DNA of 64,000 bases, from contig NZ_ML675585.1 in NCBI RefSeq assembly GCF_007826885.1, positions 62,001 to 126,000 of the forward strand, written 5' to 3'. This DNA is from Candidatus Nitrosocosmicus arcticus (GTDB lineage: Archaea > Thermoproteota > Nitrososphaeria > Nitrososphaerales > Nitrososphaeraceae). A program made the position numbers and the translations under genes. Shown piece by piece: positions 52,928 to 63,517 of the stretch (positions are counted from its first letter, which is position 1; the number at the start of each line of letters is the position of its first letter). The notes below the pieces were generated by a model. It was not told where the DNA came from. It made no database searches and worked only from the letters and a program-made list of their open reading frames with translations.

Positions 52928-53111
52928 TTACTAACCGGCTTTAGATAGAAACAATTTGATCTGATGTAAGTCCTGAAAAATAGGTCAGTTTAATACGTTC
53001 AAGTCATTATTTGACTCCTTTTGGCCATATTATTAATATGTTTAAATCGCGATATTTCAAAAAGAATAAAAAGAAATAAAATAGGACAGGATTCTTGAAT
53101 AGTTGAAAAAA

Positions 53112-53462
53112 TTACTCAGTAGAAAATGAGTGACCACATGAGCAGCTCTTTGTAACGTTTGGGTTAGATATCTTAAACCCTGATCCCATCAAGCTTTCAA
53201 TGTAATCGACTACCGCTCCCTTTAAGTATTTTTGACTATAATTATCTACTAAAATTTTAACTTTGTTTTGTTCCAGTATCACATCATCTTCATCTGGATT
53301 TTCTTCAAACCCCATTCCATAGGATAATCCAGAACATCCACCGCCAGTGACATAGACTCTCAAATAGAGATTATCTTTTCCTTCTTGTTTCATAAATTCT
53401 GTAACCTTTTCTGCAGCCTTTGCTGTAACATCAATAATTTTAGATTGTTGTACACTTGCCAT
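53112..53462 (-). CDS. Iron-sulfur cluster insertion protein, IscA/ErpA type
   Basis: A-type carrier that delivers Fe-S clusters. It has all three cysteines: GGGCSGLSYGMGFEENPD and SCSCGHSF at the C-terminus. Length 116 aa is standard. Works with the SufS-SufU pair at 47.8-49.5 kb by inference. Confidence 0.93.
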   Translation of the reverse strand: MASVQQSKIIDVTAKAAEKVTEFMKQEGKDNLYLRVYVTGGGCSGLSYGMGFEENPDEDDVILEQNKVKILVDNYSQKYLKGAVVDYIESLMGSGFKISNPNVTKSCSCGHSFSTE

Positions 53463-53547
53463 GATATATTATAATTGGTCATACAAATTTAATAAGGTTT
53501 TCCTATAAATAAACCAAAAAATAGAGATGACCTTGTAAAAAATAGGT

Positions 53548-55671
53548 CTACTCTTGAGACTTTGATAATGCAGACCATTTGGCTAATGAACTAGCTGCTA
53601 TGCTCCAGGTATTTACCGATTGATAGACGGGCACATTATTCTCCTCTAATCTGTTCGCCATTTTTTGAGTAAATGGACCGCCCAATGCTCCAACAAGTAT
53701 GGGCTTTTTCCCTTCCTTATTAAATTCAGCCAGAATATCGACTATTTTCTCCTCAAGTGGATCGTCTTGGAATACGAACCAGGGCATTACAATATCGACA
53801 TTCGGGTCATCCATAAATGTCTGGATCGCAAATTTATAGTCGTCAGCATTTGCAGATCCTGTGACATCACATGGATTGCCGATTACGTAAGTAGCGGGAT
53901 AATGAGACTTGAATGATTTCATACTTTCTTCACTTAGGTTAGCTACCTGTAATCCCATTCTCTCAAATTGATCAATGGCTGCAATTATCGGCCCCGCACC
54001 ATTCGTAACCATTGCAACTCTGTTTCCATTTGGTACCGGTTGCCATGAAAGGGCTTTGAGGGAAGCAGTCAGTTCATCGTAGCTGTCCACTGAAATTATG
54101 CCATTTTGTGAAAATGCACCCTTCACTACGCTGTAAGTTCCTCCAAGAGAGCCAGTGTGAGAAGCAGCTTGTTTAGCACCCCTTGTAGTTCGCCCATTTT
54201 TGAATACTATTATCGGCTTATTTCGGTCAGAAATTACCTTCTTAGCAGTGTTTACAAACTTTCGGCCATCGCCCAAGCCTTCAACATATAATCCAATAAC
54301 CTTGGTTTGTGGGTCCTCGGATAAATACCAAATCATGTCAGCTTCGTCTACATCAGATCGGTTTCCATAAGAAACCATTTTACTCATTCCAAAAGGAAAT
54401 GAATGTTCCATAAATGCGATGCCTATTGTTCCACTTTGCGACAAGAATGCCACATTGCCATTTTTAGGTCTAAGCATACGTTCATGCCCCTGGAACGCAC
54501 AATCAAGCCTATTCTCGCCGTTAAACATACCAATGCAGTTTGGTCCAATAATCCTAATATTTAACTGAGATGACAATTCCTTAACTTGTTGTTCAATAAC
54601 CGCTCTTTCCCCTCCTAACTCTTTCCCACCTCCGGAAATGATTACAACATTGTGGATTGATTTATCGCCACAAATCTTCAACAAATCAGGAACAAATTTT
54701 AAATCTACAGTAACAACTACTACGTCAATAGGATCCTTAATATCATTTAGACTCTTGTATGCTGGTACTCCCATTATTTCGGGGTAGCCTTTTGCGTTTA
54801 CGGGATACACCTTCCCTTTATAGTCATGCTTTACCAATGTTTCCAGCACAGAGTTTCCTATCTTTCCTATTTCAGGGGAGGCCCCTATCAATGCGACAGA
54901 TTTTGCATTAAAAAACAAATCTATGTTGGTTGAATTTGGTTCAGTTTTAGAAACAACATCATATTTAGGACGTTCTGATAAAATAATCTTTGCATCAGCT
55001 ACAAAATAACTGTCCGGATATACAATCATAGGATTGAAATCTATGCTTTCATAATAAGGCGAAATATCGTATCCTAATTTTCCTATATTGAGTAAGGCAG
55101 TAGTCAACATTTCCATATCTATCGGATCTGAACCACGATATCCTTTTAACAGCATTTTACCCTGAAGTTCTTCTATCATTTGTATTGCATCCTCTTTGGT
55201 AAGAGGGAGAACCCGAAACGAAACATCTTTGAATAATTCAGTGAAAATTCCTCCTAGTCCAACCATCATAACAGGGCCAAACTGGGGATCGTTTTGCAAC
55301 CCAACAATCATCTCAACCCCTTTGGGGACCATTTTCTCGAGTAGGACCCCCTTTACATCATAATCCTTTGATAGTCTATCATACATATCATTAAATGCAG
55401 ATTTAACAGATTCTTCATCTTTAAGATCAATCTTAACTCCTCCTACATCGGTTTTGTGCAAAATTTGTGGGGAGACTATTTTTGCCACTAATGGAAAACC
55501 CAATTTTCTTGCTTCAGTGACTGTTGAGCCAACATCCTTGACCAACGCAAACCTAGGAACGCTAATATTATATTCAGAAAGAATGCCTTTAGCAATTTCT
55601 TCAGTAATGACTTTGGTCTTATTCTTAAAAGAATCCTCAAATATCGATTTAATTTTGTTTTGATCTGTCAA
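53548..55671 (-). CDS. ADP-forming acyl-CoA synthetase, 707 aa
   Basis: A single-chain NDP-forming CoA ligase. The ATP-grasp domain comes first ([20 protein letters not shown]). It is followed by the CoA-binding domain ([19 protein letters not shown]) and the ligase domain with the phospho-His ([20 protein letters not shown]). This order is that of the thaumarchaeal 3-hydroxypropionyl-CoA and 4-hydroxybutyryl-CoA synthetases of the 3HP/4HB cycle. Which of these, or acetyl-CoA synthetase, cannot be told from sequence alone. Confidence 0.85.
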   Translation of the reverse strand: MTDQNKIKSIFEDSFKNKTKVITEEIAKGILSEYNISVPRFALVKDVGSTVTEARKLGFPLVAKIVSPQILHKTDVGGVKIDLKDEESVKSAFNDMYDRLSKDYDVKGVLLEKMVPKGVEMIVGLQNDPQFGPVMMVGLGGIFTELFKDVSFRVLPLTKEDAIQMIEELQGKMLLKGYRGSDPIDMEMLTTALLNIGKLGYDISPYYESIDFNPMIVYPDSYFVADAKIILSERPKYDVVSKTEPNSTNIDLFFNAKSVALIGASPEIGKIGNSVLETLVKHDYKGKVYPVNAKGYPEIMGVPAYKSLNDIKDPIDVVVVTVDLKFVPDLLKICGDKSIHNVVIISGGGKELGGERAVIEQQVKELSSQLNIRIIGPNCIGMFNGENRLDCAFQGHERMLRPKNGNVAFLSQSGTIGIAFMEHSFPFGMSKMVSYGNRSDVDEADMIWYLSEDPQTKVIGLYVEGLGDGRKFVNTAKKVISDRNKPIIVFKNGRTTRGAKQAASHTGSLGGTYSVVKGAFSQNGIISVDSYDELTASLKALSWQPVPNGNRVAMVTNGAGPIIAAIDQFERMGLQVANLSEESMKSFKSHYPATYVIGNPCDVTGSANADDYKFAIQTFMDDPNVDIVMPWFVFQDDPLEEKIVDILAEFNKEGKKPILVGALGGPFTQKMANRLEENNVPVYQSVNTWSIAASSLAKWSALSKSQE

Positions 55672-55818
55672 TGAAGGTTCATTATTCGATTCGGTTTATA
55701 ATTTTTCTTACTTTAAATCCTAAATTTTGAATTTATAGAAAGGAATTCATTTTTCGCTAAAACAAAGATCACTTTGATATTTTAGCAATGTGCATGATAA
55801 AGCAGAATCATGAAATGA

Positions 55819-56529
55819 TTATTTATAAGCAATCACAATTATGGCCCCTCCCAGCAGCTTTTTATTAAACTCTACCTTGGAAAATTTTTTTAATAACAAA
55901 TCATTTAGCTCTTTGTTTCTTGGCCACCTAAGAAATGTACCGTATAGTGTACGAAAAGGTAATCCCTCCCTCCCAGCGGCTAAGAATGCCATGATTACAA
56001 GGAAATACTTTAGATAGAAGGATACAAGATAACGGGCCAAAAAATTATCAGGTTTTCCGAGATCAACAATTAATAACCTTCCATTTTTCTTTAAAACCCG
56101 GTGAATTTCTGCAAAGGAATCATTCAAAGCGATAGAATCTCTAATAGAATAACCACATAGAACAGCATCAAATGTATTAGACCTGTAAGGAATCTTTTCA
56201 AAGATGCCACTACATAAAAAATAACTATTATTGTAATTCTTAAATTTGTTTTTGATTTTACCCAACATTTCAGGAATAGGATCATAAAAATTTATAGTTA
56301 CATTCTCAGAGACGAAATCCAGAACTAGTTTTGACATGTTGCCATATCCAGAGCCCGCATCTAGTACATGATCTCCAGGGAAAACGCTTTTCCTTATTCC
56401 TTCTTTTCGAAACTGATTGTCTTTTCCCAATGAAATAGCACTATTTACCTTATCGTAAACAGGAATAATATTCCTAAGTACCTTAATCACTTCTTTCCAA
56501 TATAAATTGCCTAATCCAATATCCTTCAA
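55819..56529 (-). CDS. SAM methyltransferase, UbiE/MenG-like
   Basis: Class I methyltransferase. Motif I is HVLDAGSGYGNMSKL, followed by DPIPEMLGKIKNKF, the CGYSIRDSIALNDS block and EIHRVLKKNGRLLIVDLGKP, as in the quinone methyltransferase family. A hydrophobic stretch (YLVSFYLKYFLVIMAFLAA) suggests membrane contact, fitting a menaquinone precursor. Substrate by family only. Divergent from the Cgi121 gene. Confidence 0.8.
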   Translation of the reverse strand: MKDIGLGNLYWKEVIKVLRNIIPVYDKVNSAISLGKDNQFRKEGIRKSVFPGDHVLDAGSGYGNMSKLVLDFVSENVTINFYDPIPEMLGKIKNKFKNYNNSYFLCSGIFEKIPYRSNTFDAVLCGYSIRDSIALNDSFAEIHRVLKKNGRLLIVDLGKPDNFLARYLVSFYLKYFLVIMAFLAAGREGLPFRTLYGTFLRWPRNKELNDLLLKKFSKVEFNKKLLGGAIIVIAYK

Positions 56530-56555
56530 TGTAAAAAGTATAAGAAAACCAGATA

Positions 56556-57182
56556 TTGAATTTTTGTATCAGCCCAGATCATAAAGCTATTAGTCAAGAA
56601 GTCATCAATAGACTTGGAGTGGAGGTCGGGGACAACAAGAGGATCATTAGCCTGGATACCTTAAAATCAATTATCGTGGGATTTTCCTTTTTTGACACGG
56701 ATGTAAGAAGGGTCTATGACGAGCTAAAATCAGAAGATAAAACTATCAACATAATATTTGTTAATTCAAAATTGGTTTATGGGTGGGACCATGTACTGGG
56801 AATCTTAAAGATAATTAACGAGGAGGAAAAAAGAAATATCAAATCGGGCATAAAAAACGTCGAAATTGAATTTTTACTTAGAATATGCTACACAAATCAA
56901 ATAAAAGATGCCCTAGAAGCAAACTTTGGAGATAGCAAAAATAAAACTTTTGTCGTAGTATTGATTTCTAAATTTGGAGACAATTTGAGTAATACTCTCG
57001 GTACTCTCATGTCCTACGGTTTTGAAGATAGTAACTTGGTAGTTTCTAATACCACCAAGAAGGACTACATCCTCAATTGCTTCTTTAAAGACAAATTCAA
57101 AGGCAATTCATATTTATTATTAAATAATGAAGAAAAATATTTGAAATTCCTTGTTGAGAAAGCAGCGATATCCCTAAATTAA
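56556..57182 (+). CDS. KEOPS subunit Cgi121-like
   Basis: Resembles Cgi121, the KEOPS subunit that helps tRNA t6A modification. The core region FVNSKLVYGWDHVLGILKII, KNVEIEFLLRICYTNQIKDA (E-x-L-L...QI motif) matches the family. A 26-bp spacer separates it from the divergent methyltransferase. Nearby Sua5 makes the substrate for the same pathway. Confidence 0.7.
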   Translation: MNFCISPDHKAISQEVINRLGVEVGDNKRIISLDTLKSIIVGFSFFDTDVRRVYDELKSEDKTINIIFVNSKLVYGWDHVLGILKIINEEEKRNIKSGIKNVEIEFLLRICYTNQIKDALEANFGDSKNKTFVVVLISKFGDNLSNTLGTLMSYGFEDSNLVVSNTTKKDYILNCFFKDKFKGNSYLLLNNEEKYLKFLVEKAAISLN

Positions 57183-57233
57183 GTGATGTTGGAATTGAGA
57201 CTGCATTCTTGTTACCATAATTTAATTTAACCC

Positions 57234-57761
57234 CTATTCTGAAACCCTTTTTTCAGTCATCGAACTAAACATCATCTCGGAGTTGATAACAGATATTCCT
57301 GAATATTTCCCAATAATCTCCACAAGCAGAATCCATACAGGATTGGTTAAATTTACAGGATAATTCAAATGAGGTCCCACTGAGTCTATAATGTCTTTTT
57401 TACTTAATTTGGTATGTCTTTTTTCAACCAGAATTTTTACAGGTCCATTGTTAACAATTTTCTCTTTAGCCAAATTGAGCAAACAATTTCTAATTTCTCC
57501 GACCTCGGTTAACACCACCTTCTGAATGGGAACAAATCTTAGCAAATTCCGAATCTCCCATGGTGAATCTTTTAGCTTTGCCCTCAAAAATGGTACAAAA
57601 AGCTCTGAATCCTTTGAAGATTTTCCCACAATAAGTCCCGAAATATTAGTTTCGTGTACTTCCACTGTGGTTTCCCCAAAGTCGTAATAGAGCCCTCCTA
57701 GTTCGTCCATTAAGTCTTCCTCCTTGTATCTATATGTTGTTGCAAGAAAATTGAATATCAT
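57234..57761 (-). CDS. THUMP-domain tRNA modification protein (TAN1-like)
   Basis: The C-terminal half is a THUMP domain: RFVPIQKVVLTEVGEIRNCL, VEKRHTKLSKKDIIDSVGPH and NPVWILLVEIIGKYSGISVI. This is like TAN1, the tRNA adaptor for ac4C formation. The first 70 residues are a short ferredoxin-like stretch. It follows Sua5 by 11 bp on the same strand. Confidence 0.75.
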   Translation of the reverse strand: MIFNFLATTYRYKEEDLMDELGGLYYDFGETTVEVHETNISGLIVGKSSKDSELFVPFLRAKLKDSPWEIRNLLRFVPIQKVVLTEVGEIRNCLLNLAKEKIVNNGPVKILVEKRHTKLSKKDIIDSVGPHLNYPVNLTNPVWILLVEIIGKYSGISVINSEMMFSSMTEKRVSE

Positions 57762-57772
57762 TATTTACTCCG

Positions 57773-58414
57773 CTATACATTCCTCAGAGCCGCTAGGATT
57801 TTTTCCTTTGGAATCGCACCTTCCCTAATTATTTCAGGAAATCCCGATCCTGAAACATCCACTATAGTTGATCCACTATCGTTGCCAGATAATATTTCGT
57901 TACGAATTATGGCATCGCATTTACCCAAGATAGTTTTATCAATGTCTTCTAATCTCGTTGATGGAAGTTTTTTTGATAAGTTGGCGCTCGTTCCCACTAA
58001 TAATTTAGATCTAGTCATGCTTATTAGATCTAAGATGCATGGACTGTTAGGAATACGTAATCCAATAGTATTATTATCATTGTTAATCACATATTTAGAC
58101 AACCCATGGTTTTCTTTCAATTTTAGAATTAGAGTCAACTTTCCAGGCCAAAATAATTTGTAGAGTGTACTGGCTTGAGAAGTTATATGAGAAATTCTTG
58201 AGACCATTCTCCAGTCATGTGTCAGTACTGGTAGCGATTTTTCCAATGGTCTTTCTTTGATACCATATAATCGTAAAACCGATTTATCCATTGTGGGATC
58301 GCAACCTATACCAAAAACAGTGTCAGTGGGATAGACAACCACGCCCCCATTATCAATAATTTCAGCGCATTTCTCAAGGTCGTCAAGTTTACTGCAATCC
58401 ATATAATAGACCAA
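57773..58414 (-). CDS. L-threonylcarbamoyladenylate synthase (Sua5/YrdC)
   Basis: Makes the activated intermediate of tRNA t6A. YrdC domain with NGGVVVYPTDTVFGIGCDPT, KERPLEKSLPVL, WPGKLTLILKL, GLRIPNSP and LLVGTSANLSKK. Length 213 aa shows YrdC alone without the Sua5 extra domain. It lies within a small tRNA-modification group with THUMP and Cgi121. Confidence 0.92.
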   Translation of the reverse strand: MVYYMDCSKLDDLEKCAEIIDNGGVVVYPTDTVFGIGCDPTMDKSVLRLYGIKERPLEKSLPVLTHDWRMVSRISHITSQASTLYKLFWPGKLTLILKLKENHGLSKYVINNDNNTIGLRIPNSPCILDLISMTRSKLLVGTSANLSKKLPSTRLEDIDKTILGKCDAIIRNEILSGNDSGSTIVDVSGSGFPEIIREGAIPKEKILAALRNV

Positions 58415-58479
58415 TATGTTAGTGAACTTGCAATTTCAATTTAACCTAACCTATTAGCCTTTACCTTAAAGTAAAAATT

Positions 58480-59255
58480 TTGAATACATTTGTTTTAGAA
58501 AAGCATATACAGTTATTTTGGTATAGATTGTTAAGAAAATGCGATATCGATGTTTTGGGATATGAAAACTATGACAAGATAGTAGGAATGTATAACCAAT
58601 TCAAGATTCAAAATTTAAAGACATTAGATAGGAGCATTCGATCATCAGAGACGTGCAAAAAGCCGATAACTATTGTTTTTTGGGATATTAGGGGGTTTTC
58701 AAAGTTTACAAAGATGTTTTATTCGTTGGATAGCGAATATCCTGTTAGAATTCTTAGAAGGATATTACAAGATTGCAAGGTGCATAATTGCACATAATGA
58801 TGAGTATGGGACAAAACAATCGGAGATGGCACCATGTCTTGGTTTGGGTTCTTGGGAAAAATGTAGTAACTAGGACTATTGATAAGGATGATGGAGCCTT
58901 TGATGCTATAAATGCTGCAATTGAACTTAGAAATAGCTTCCAGAATTTAAAGTACAAGATGATATCAGATCGTAAAATAGATGGAATCAACTTAGACTTT
59001 AACATAAAGTGTGGTATTATTACGAGCCCCGCTTAGATTGGCCTTGTCTACGATCGGTTTACAGCCATGGGAACAAATGTTAATATTGCTCGTAGGCTCC
59101 AATAATTTGCGAAAAGTAGTCAAATAATTATTTCAAACACAACAATGGAAAACACATGTTCAAAAGGTTTTGATTTTAGGAGAATTTCTGTAGATTCGAA
59201 TAATCCTATAAAATCATTTGAAGACATCGATTGTTGTTTTGAGATTTTATTCTAA
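58480..59255 (+). pseudogene. Class III nucleotide cyclase, decayed
   Basis: Read across frames, the sequence keeps the cyclase pattern. ITIVFWDIRGFSKFTKMF holds the metal-binding Asp, DGAFDAINAAIELRN comes next, then FNIKCGIITSPA, IGLVYDRFTAMGTNVNIARR and SSQIIISNTTMENT. A frameshift near 58790, a TAG near 59035 and a TAA near 59099 break it. It would have made cAMP or cGMP; now dead. Confidence 0.8.
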
Positions 59256-59387
59256 AGAAGAGAAAAGGAGATCAGAAGCATTGTCCGACAGTTTTTTATG
59301 ATACCAACTAACTTTCTCAAATGTAGAATAACAAAAGTATTTTTATTTGAAAGTGTACTATAACTTCAATTAATAACACAGATTAAA

Positions 59388-59999
59388 ATGATAGAAAAAG
59401 AGAGTTTAAAGGGAAAGGGTATAAACGAGGTTTATCTTAGCGAAAACAGGGCTGAATTTGATAGCACTGTTAATGGTTATTACAGGCTGATTGGTGGTGA
59501 GAATGGCAATTACGACCAAGAAACCAGTAGGAGGCTACGGGCATTTGGGGAAGAATTGTTTAAAAAGAGATCGTATGAGAAATTCACTGCCTTTAAGGCA
59601 GATCATGATGATATGATAATTGGAAATCATTTGAGATTATTCTCATTTTGTGAACATCATTTGCTTCCATTTTTTGGGGAGGTTGCGATAGGATATATTC
59701 CAAATCACAAAATATTTGGGCTTTCAAAATTCCAGCGACTGGTGGACAAAGTATCTTCTAGACCTCAACTTCAAGAGAGACTCACCTACCAAATTCTTGA
59801 GGAAATCAAAAATAGACTCGAACCTAAAGGCGTAGGCGTTGTTATAAAGGCTATTCATACGTGCGTTTTTGCAAGGGGCACGCAATCAAGTTCAGCAGAA
59901 TTTACAACCTCAGCAGTCGACGGGATTTTCAAGGAAAACATCAACACAAAGCAGGAGTTCTTTTCAATAATAAATTCTGACGGTAGACTCAGACTGTGA
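59388..59999 (+). CDS. folE: GTP cyclohydrolase I
   Basis: Converts GTP to dihydroneopterin triphosphate, the first step of pterin synthesis. Zinc ligands and active-site pieces: FSFCEHHLLPFFGEVAIGYI, GLSKFQRLVDKVSSRPQLQE, and HTCVFARGTQSSSAEFTTS. Length 203 aa normal. The pterin dehydratase homolog in this window is frameshifted, so the later fate of the pterin is not clear. Confidence 0.95.
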   Translation: MIEKESLKGKGINEVYLSENRAEFDSTVNGYYRLIGGENGNYDQETSRRLRAFGEELFKKRSYEKFTAFKADHDDMIIGNHLRLFSFCEHHLLPFFGEVAIGYIPNHKIFGLSKFQRLVDKVSSRPQLQERLTYQILEEIKNRLEPKGVGVVIKAIHTCVFARGTQSSSAEFTTSAVDGIFKENINTKQEFFSIINSDGRLRL

Positions 60000-60198
60000 C
60001 ATCCAGATTTATTAGATAAGAATTTAGACATAATTTTATATACACGCCCGGTCCGTAACCTAGTAACTTCTACTAAAATAGTTGTGATACGGAATCATAT
60101 TTAATTTTGGTAATTTCGTGGTGCATATATCATTTGGACACTATATTTAAGTCTACGATATATTTTAATTAGATAGGAGAGCGAGAAAATCTAAATTG

Positions 60199-61017
60199 AT
60201 GTCTGCGGCCGCCAATGATGCAAATATAGAGTATATTGACTGGAATAATGCTTTTGAAATTTTAGATAAGGCTTATAAACTTGGTATTTTTGTCCTAATA
60301 ATTGGTCCAAAAGGAACTGGCAAAACCACACTAGTTAGAAAATTCGCTGCTCAGGTAAATAAAGAACTATCCTCAGTAAATTTTAGCCTCAGGACTAGAG
60401 AATCACACCTAATTGGAACTAACACAATTGATAATGGTCAGATAAATTTTGTAAACGGAGTTTTGGTTCATTCTATGACTCAAGGGGATTTATTATACCT
60501 AGATGAGCTTAACGCGGCCGAACCGGACGTGCTGCTTCGACTGGACGAGGCTTTAGACGACAGAAAACAGATTGTTTTGAAAGAATTTCATGGACAGACT
60601 ATAAAGGCAGCGGAAAACTGGTTTGTAATTGCGACCATCAATCCATTATCGCATGTTGGAACAAAAGAACTTCCACCACAGATTCTAAGCAGATTCCCAA
60701 TTAGAATAATGCTGGATTACCCTCCAGAAGATACTGAAATGGATATTATCAAAAAACATGTTAAGGTAAGTAATCAGCACGATGAAGAAAATATTAAAAG
60801 TGCAATAAAATTGGCTCACAATCTTCGAAAGGCAGCTTCTCTTGAAGAAATCTTTTATAGCCCTAGTTTGAGAGAAACGATTGCTTTTTCGAAATTGGTA
60901 ACGAACAATACGAATGCAAAAGAAGCAGCTGAAATTGTTTTTGCAAACGTTTACCATCAATGGGGCGAAATTGAGTACCGAAAGGTAATGGATATAATCG
61001 CTTCTATATTCATTTAA
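60199..61017 (+). CDS. MoxR/CbbQ-type AAA+ ATPase, 272 aa
   Basis: Walker A GPKGTGKTTLVRK, Walker B LLYLDELNAAEPDVLLRLDE, sensor 1 IATINPLSHVGTKELPPQIL, and Arg finger region RFPIRI. These ATPases work with a VWA protein to remodel or insert metals into enzymes; the next gene is such a protein. I use the ATG one codon after TTG. Confidence 0.9.
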   Translation: MSAAANDANIEYIDWNNAFEILDKAYKLGIFVLIIGPKGTGKTTLVRKFAAQVNKELSSVNFSLRTRESHLIGTNTIDNGQINFVNGVLVHSMTQGDLLYLDELNAAEPDVLLRLDEALDDRKQIVLKEFHGQTIKAAENWFVIATINPLSHVGTKELPPQILSRFPIRIMLDYPPEDTEMDIIKKHVKVSNQHDEENIKSAIKLAHNLRKAASLEEIFYSPSLRETIAFSKLVTNNTNAKEAAEIVFANVYHQWGEIEYRKVMDIIASIFI

Positions 61018-61033
61018 TTTATGTTGACAAAGT

Positions 61034-62806
61034 ATGTCTATTTTTTGGAACATAAAAGACAATGGTAATAATTCAAGACCTGTGGAATCTAATGATCAAT
61101 ATAATGATGAATCCTCTGATAAGAAAGTAAAAAGCAAGGTATACAAGAAGAGGTCCGAATCGTTTTTAAGATTTGATGATCTAGATCTGGAGAATATCCA
61201 CATCAGAAATGATGTATTGCTTGAGATTGCTACATTCTTATCTAGACGGTGGTCAGATAATTCTGAATCAACTATTCATATTTCAAGAGATGGAAAAATC
61301 TCGACTAATTTAGACAAGAAAAGAATCACCCTTCCTGGATTAGATTATTTCTTTGGTAATATTTTTCAAAAGTACAGACAATGGCGAACATTACTATGGT
61401 ATGAATCAGTCAGATTAAAATATTCATTTAAGATTTTTGATACCGACGTCGTCTTTGGGTTTGTATTTAACATTTTGGAGACAAAACGGATAGAAATATT
61501 GGGATTAGAAGAGTGGAAAGGTATGATAAAAGAAATTATATACTGCGAAGGGCTATCCTGGCACAACAAACTACTACTGAATTCACTACATGGGAAAAAC
61601 AAAGTTTTAGAAGCATTTTCTCAGTTCTTTTTGACAGGATATATAAAGGGTGAACTCTATGGTGGAGAAAATGAAAGAGTAATAAACGCATCAGAATATG
61701 CACACGGAATTTTGAGAGATTATATAAAAAATTTTAAACTAAATAACAAAACTTATGACCCAATTAAGGACCAAAAGTGGTTAGAATATGAAACAAGAAA
61801 GATAATTAAAATCCTTCAAGTTGATTCACTGATGTCGGTCCCACCCATCCCTATTCTGATGCCAAGGAGCAAAGTAGGGCTTTCGATGAAACAGGAGGAA
61901 ATACTATCACAAATTGAAAAATTAGTGAGGACAAAGACCAAGGAGATTGAAATAGAGAAATTAAAAAAAGAAATTGTCCAGGGCGATGATATCAACGAAG
62001 AGTTTAGAATAATAGTCAATGAGAGCAAGAAAAATGATAACAAAGGTTTTGAAACAACTGAAAACCTTTCCATTGTAATCCCAGACAACACTGGTGTTGA
62101 TGAAATTGCCATTTATGATTTTGATTTAATTAACAAGGTGAAAACGGCCCTTAAGGAATGGAAAACCGGATGGAAAGAAAAATATGATTTTAACGGAGAC
62201 GAAATAGAGATTGAAAACTACATTGAAAAGCAGCCAAAAGTTTTCATCAGTGATAAGAAAATTGCTATAAATGTAAAAATATCGGTACTTTTGGACCTTT
62301 CAAGCAGTATAGAGGACAATGAAATGGAGTACAAAAAAGCCACAGTTGCACTATGTGAGGGATTAGAATATCTAGGAATTAAATTTTCTATATATGCTTT
62401 TAATACAGAATCTAGAACGGTTAAATGTTGGGTTATTAAACCACCAACGGCAAGATGGGGATCCATATATGCAAGAAGACTTATGCAAGTAAAACCAGTA
62501 GGAGGAACGCCCTTGGCAGAGATCTACAAGATCCTTCAGCCAAGCATTAGTGCATTTAAACCAGATATTTTCGTAACACTTACGGACGGTGAACCCTCAG
62601 ATATGGATGCTGTGCGTTCAATAGTCCTGTCTTACAAGAGAAGTGGTGTGGAAATGATTGCTATAGGTTTGGGAGCTGATTTGGGAGACGCGATAGGAAT
62701 TGGATATAATTTGAAATACCTCAACTATCAAAGAATTTTAACATTATCAAAAAAGAGGTTGCAGGATTTACCTAAAAAAGTTTTGGGACTTTTAACTACA
62801 GAATGA
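61034..62806 (+). CDS. VWA-domain protein (CoxE/NorD-like), 590 aa
   Basis: The C-terminal third is a von Willebrand A domain with a full MIDAS: LLDLSSSIED near residue 420, GGTPLAEIY and TLTDGEPSD near 517. The N-terminal part is helical with a long charged coiled-coil (around residues 290-330). It is 16 bp after the ATPase gene, so one transcript. Together they likely activate an unknown enzyme complex. Confidence 0.85.
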   Translation: MSIFWNIKDNGNNSRPVESNDQYNDESSDKKVKSKVYKKRSESFLRFDDLDLENIHIRNDVLLEIATFLSRRWSDNSESTIHISRDGKISTNLDKKRITLPGLDYFFGNIFQKYRQWRTLLWYESVRLKYSFKIFDTDVVFGFVFNILETKRIEILGLEEWKGMIKEIIYCEGLSWHNKLLLNSLHGKNKVLEAFSQFFLTGYIKGELYGGENERVINASEYAHGILRDYIKNFKLNNKTYDPIKDQKWLEYETRKIIKILQVDSLMSVPPIPILMPRSKVGLSMKQEEILSQIEKLVRTKTKEIEIEKLKKEIVQGDDINEEFRIIVNESKKNDNKGFETTENLSIVIPDNTGVDEIAIYDFDLINKVKTALKEWKTGWKEKYDFNGDEIEIENYIEKQPKVFISDKKIAINVKISVLLDLSSSIEDNEMEYKKATVALCEGLEYLGIKFSIYAFNTESRTVKCWVIKPPTARWGSIYARRLMQVKPVGGTPLAEIYKILQPSISAFKPDIFVTLTDGEPSDMDAVRSIVLSYKRSGVEMIAIGLGADLGDAIGIGYNLKYLNYQRILTLSKKRLQDLPKKVLGLLTTE

Positions 62807-62851
62807 TGTAATACTATAAAAGGGATCAAAAAAAATAAAATGATAAATAAA

Positions 62852-63517
62852 TTAGAATCCAAGATCAGGGTTATCTTTCTCTAGTTTTTTCCAATCCGAC
62901 AAGAATGAATCCAGGCCCTTGTCTGTCAGTGGATGGCGTATCATCTTGTCTAAGATGTCTGGTGGAAGAGTAACGACGTCTGCACCCATTTTTGCCGCTT
63001 CGATCACATGTAATGGATGACGAACACTAGCCACCAATAACTGGGTTGAGATATCGTAACTAGCAAATATTTGAACAATTTCACTTACCAGATTCAGACC
63101 CTCAGTTCCAATATCATCTAACCGGCCAATAAACGGACTTACATAAGTAGCTCCGGCTTTTGCAGCTAATAACGCTTGATTTGCAGAAAAAATGAGGGTC
63201 ACATTAGTTTTTATGCCCTTTTTGGTTAGGGCATGCACAACTTTTAGCCCATCCAGGGTCATAGGAATCTTTACAACCACATTTTCCCCATACTTTGCTA
63301 ATTTCAACGACTCTTCCATCATCTTATCAAAGTTAGTCGCAACTACTTCAAGGCTTACTGGTCCCTTCACAATCTCTACGATTTTCTTCATGGTTTTAAT
63401 GGGGTTGCCTTTTTCTTTTGAAAGTAATGTTGGGTTGGTAGTGATACCATCTACGACCCCTAATTCATCGTATTTTTCTATAGATTCAACATTAGCAGTA
63501 TCTAAGAAGATTTTCAT
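62852..63517 (-). CDS. Transaldolase (TalC-like), 221 aa
   Basis: Short transaldolase/fructose-6-phosphate aldolase family. It begins [20 protein letters not shown], with [12 protein letters not shown], the Schiff-base Lys in [16 protein letters not shown] and [14 protein letters not shown]. Length fits the short type. It overlaps the transketolase gene by 4 bp, a clear pentose-phosphate pair. Confidence 0.92.
   Translation of the reverse strand: MKIFLDTANVESIEKYDELGVVDGITTNPTLLSKEKGNPIKTMKKIVEIVKGPVSLEVVATNFDKMMEESLKLAKYGENVVVKIPMTLDGLKVVHALTKKGIKTNVTLIFSANQALLAAKAGATYVSPFIGRLDDIGTEGLNLVSEIVQIFASYDISTQLLVASVRHPLHVIEAAKMGADVVTLPPDILDKMIRHPLTDKGLDSFLSDWKKLEKDNPDLGF

Noticed and set aside
60040-60062. 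CCCGGTCC near folE, resembling the tRNA-Ala end
   Set aside because: Only about 8 bases match the 16-bp attachment core; chance is sufficient.
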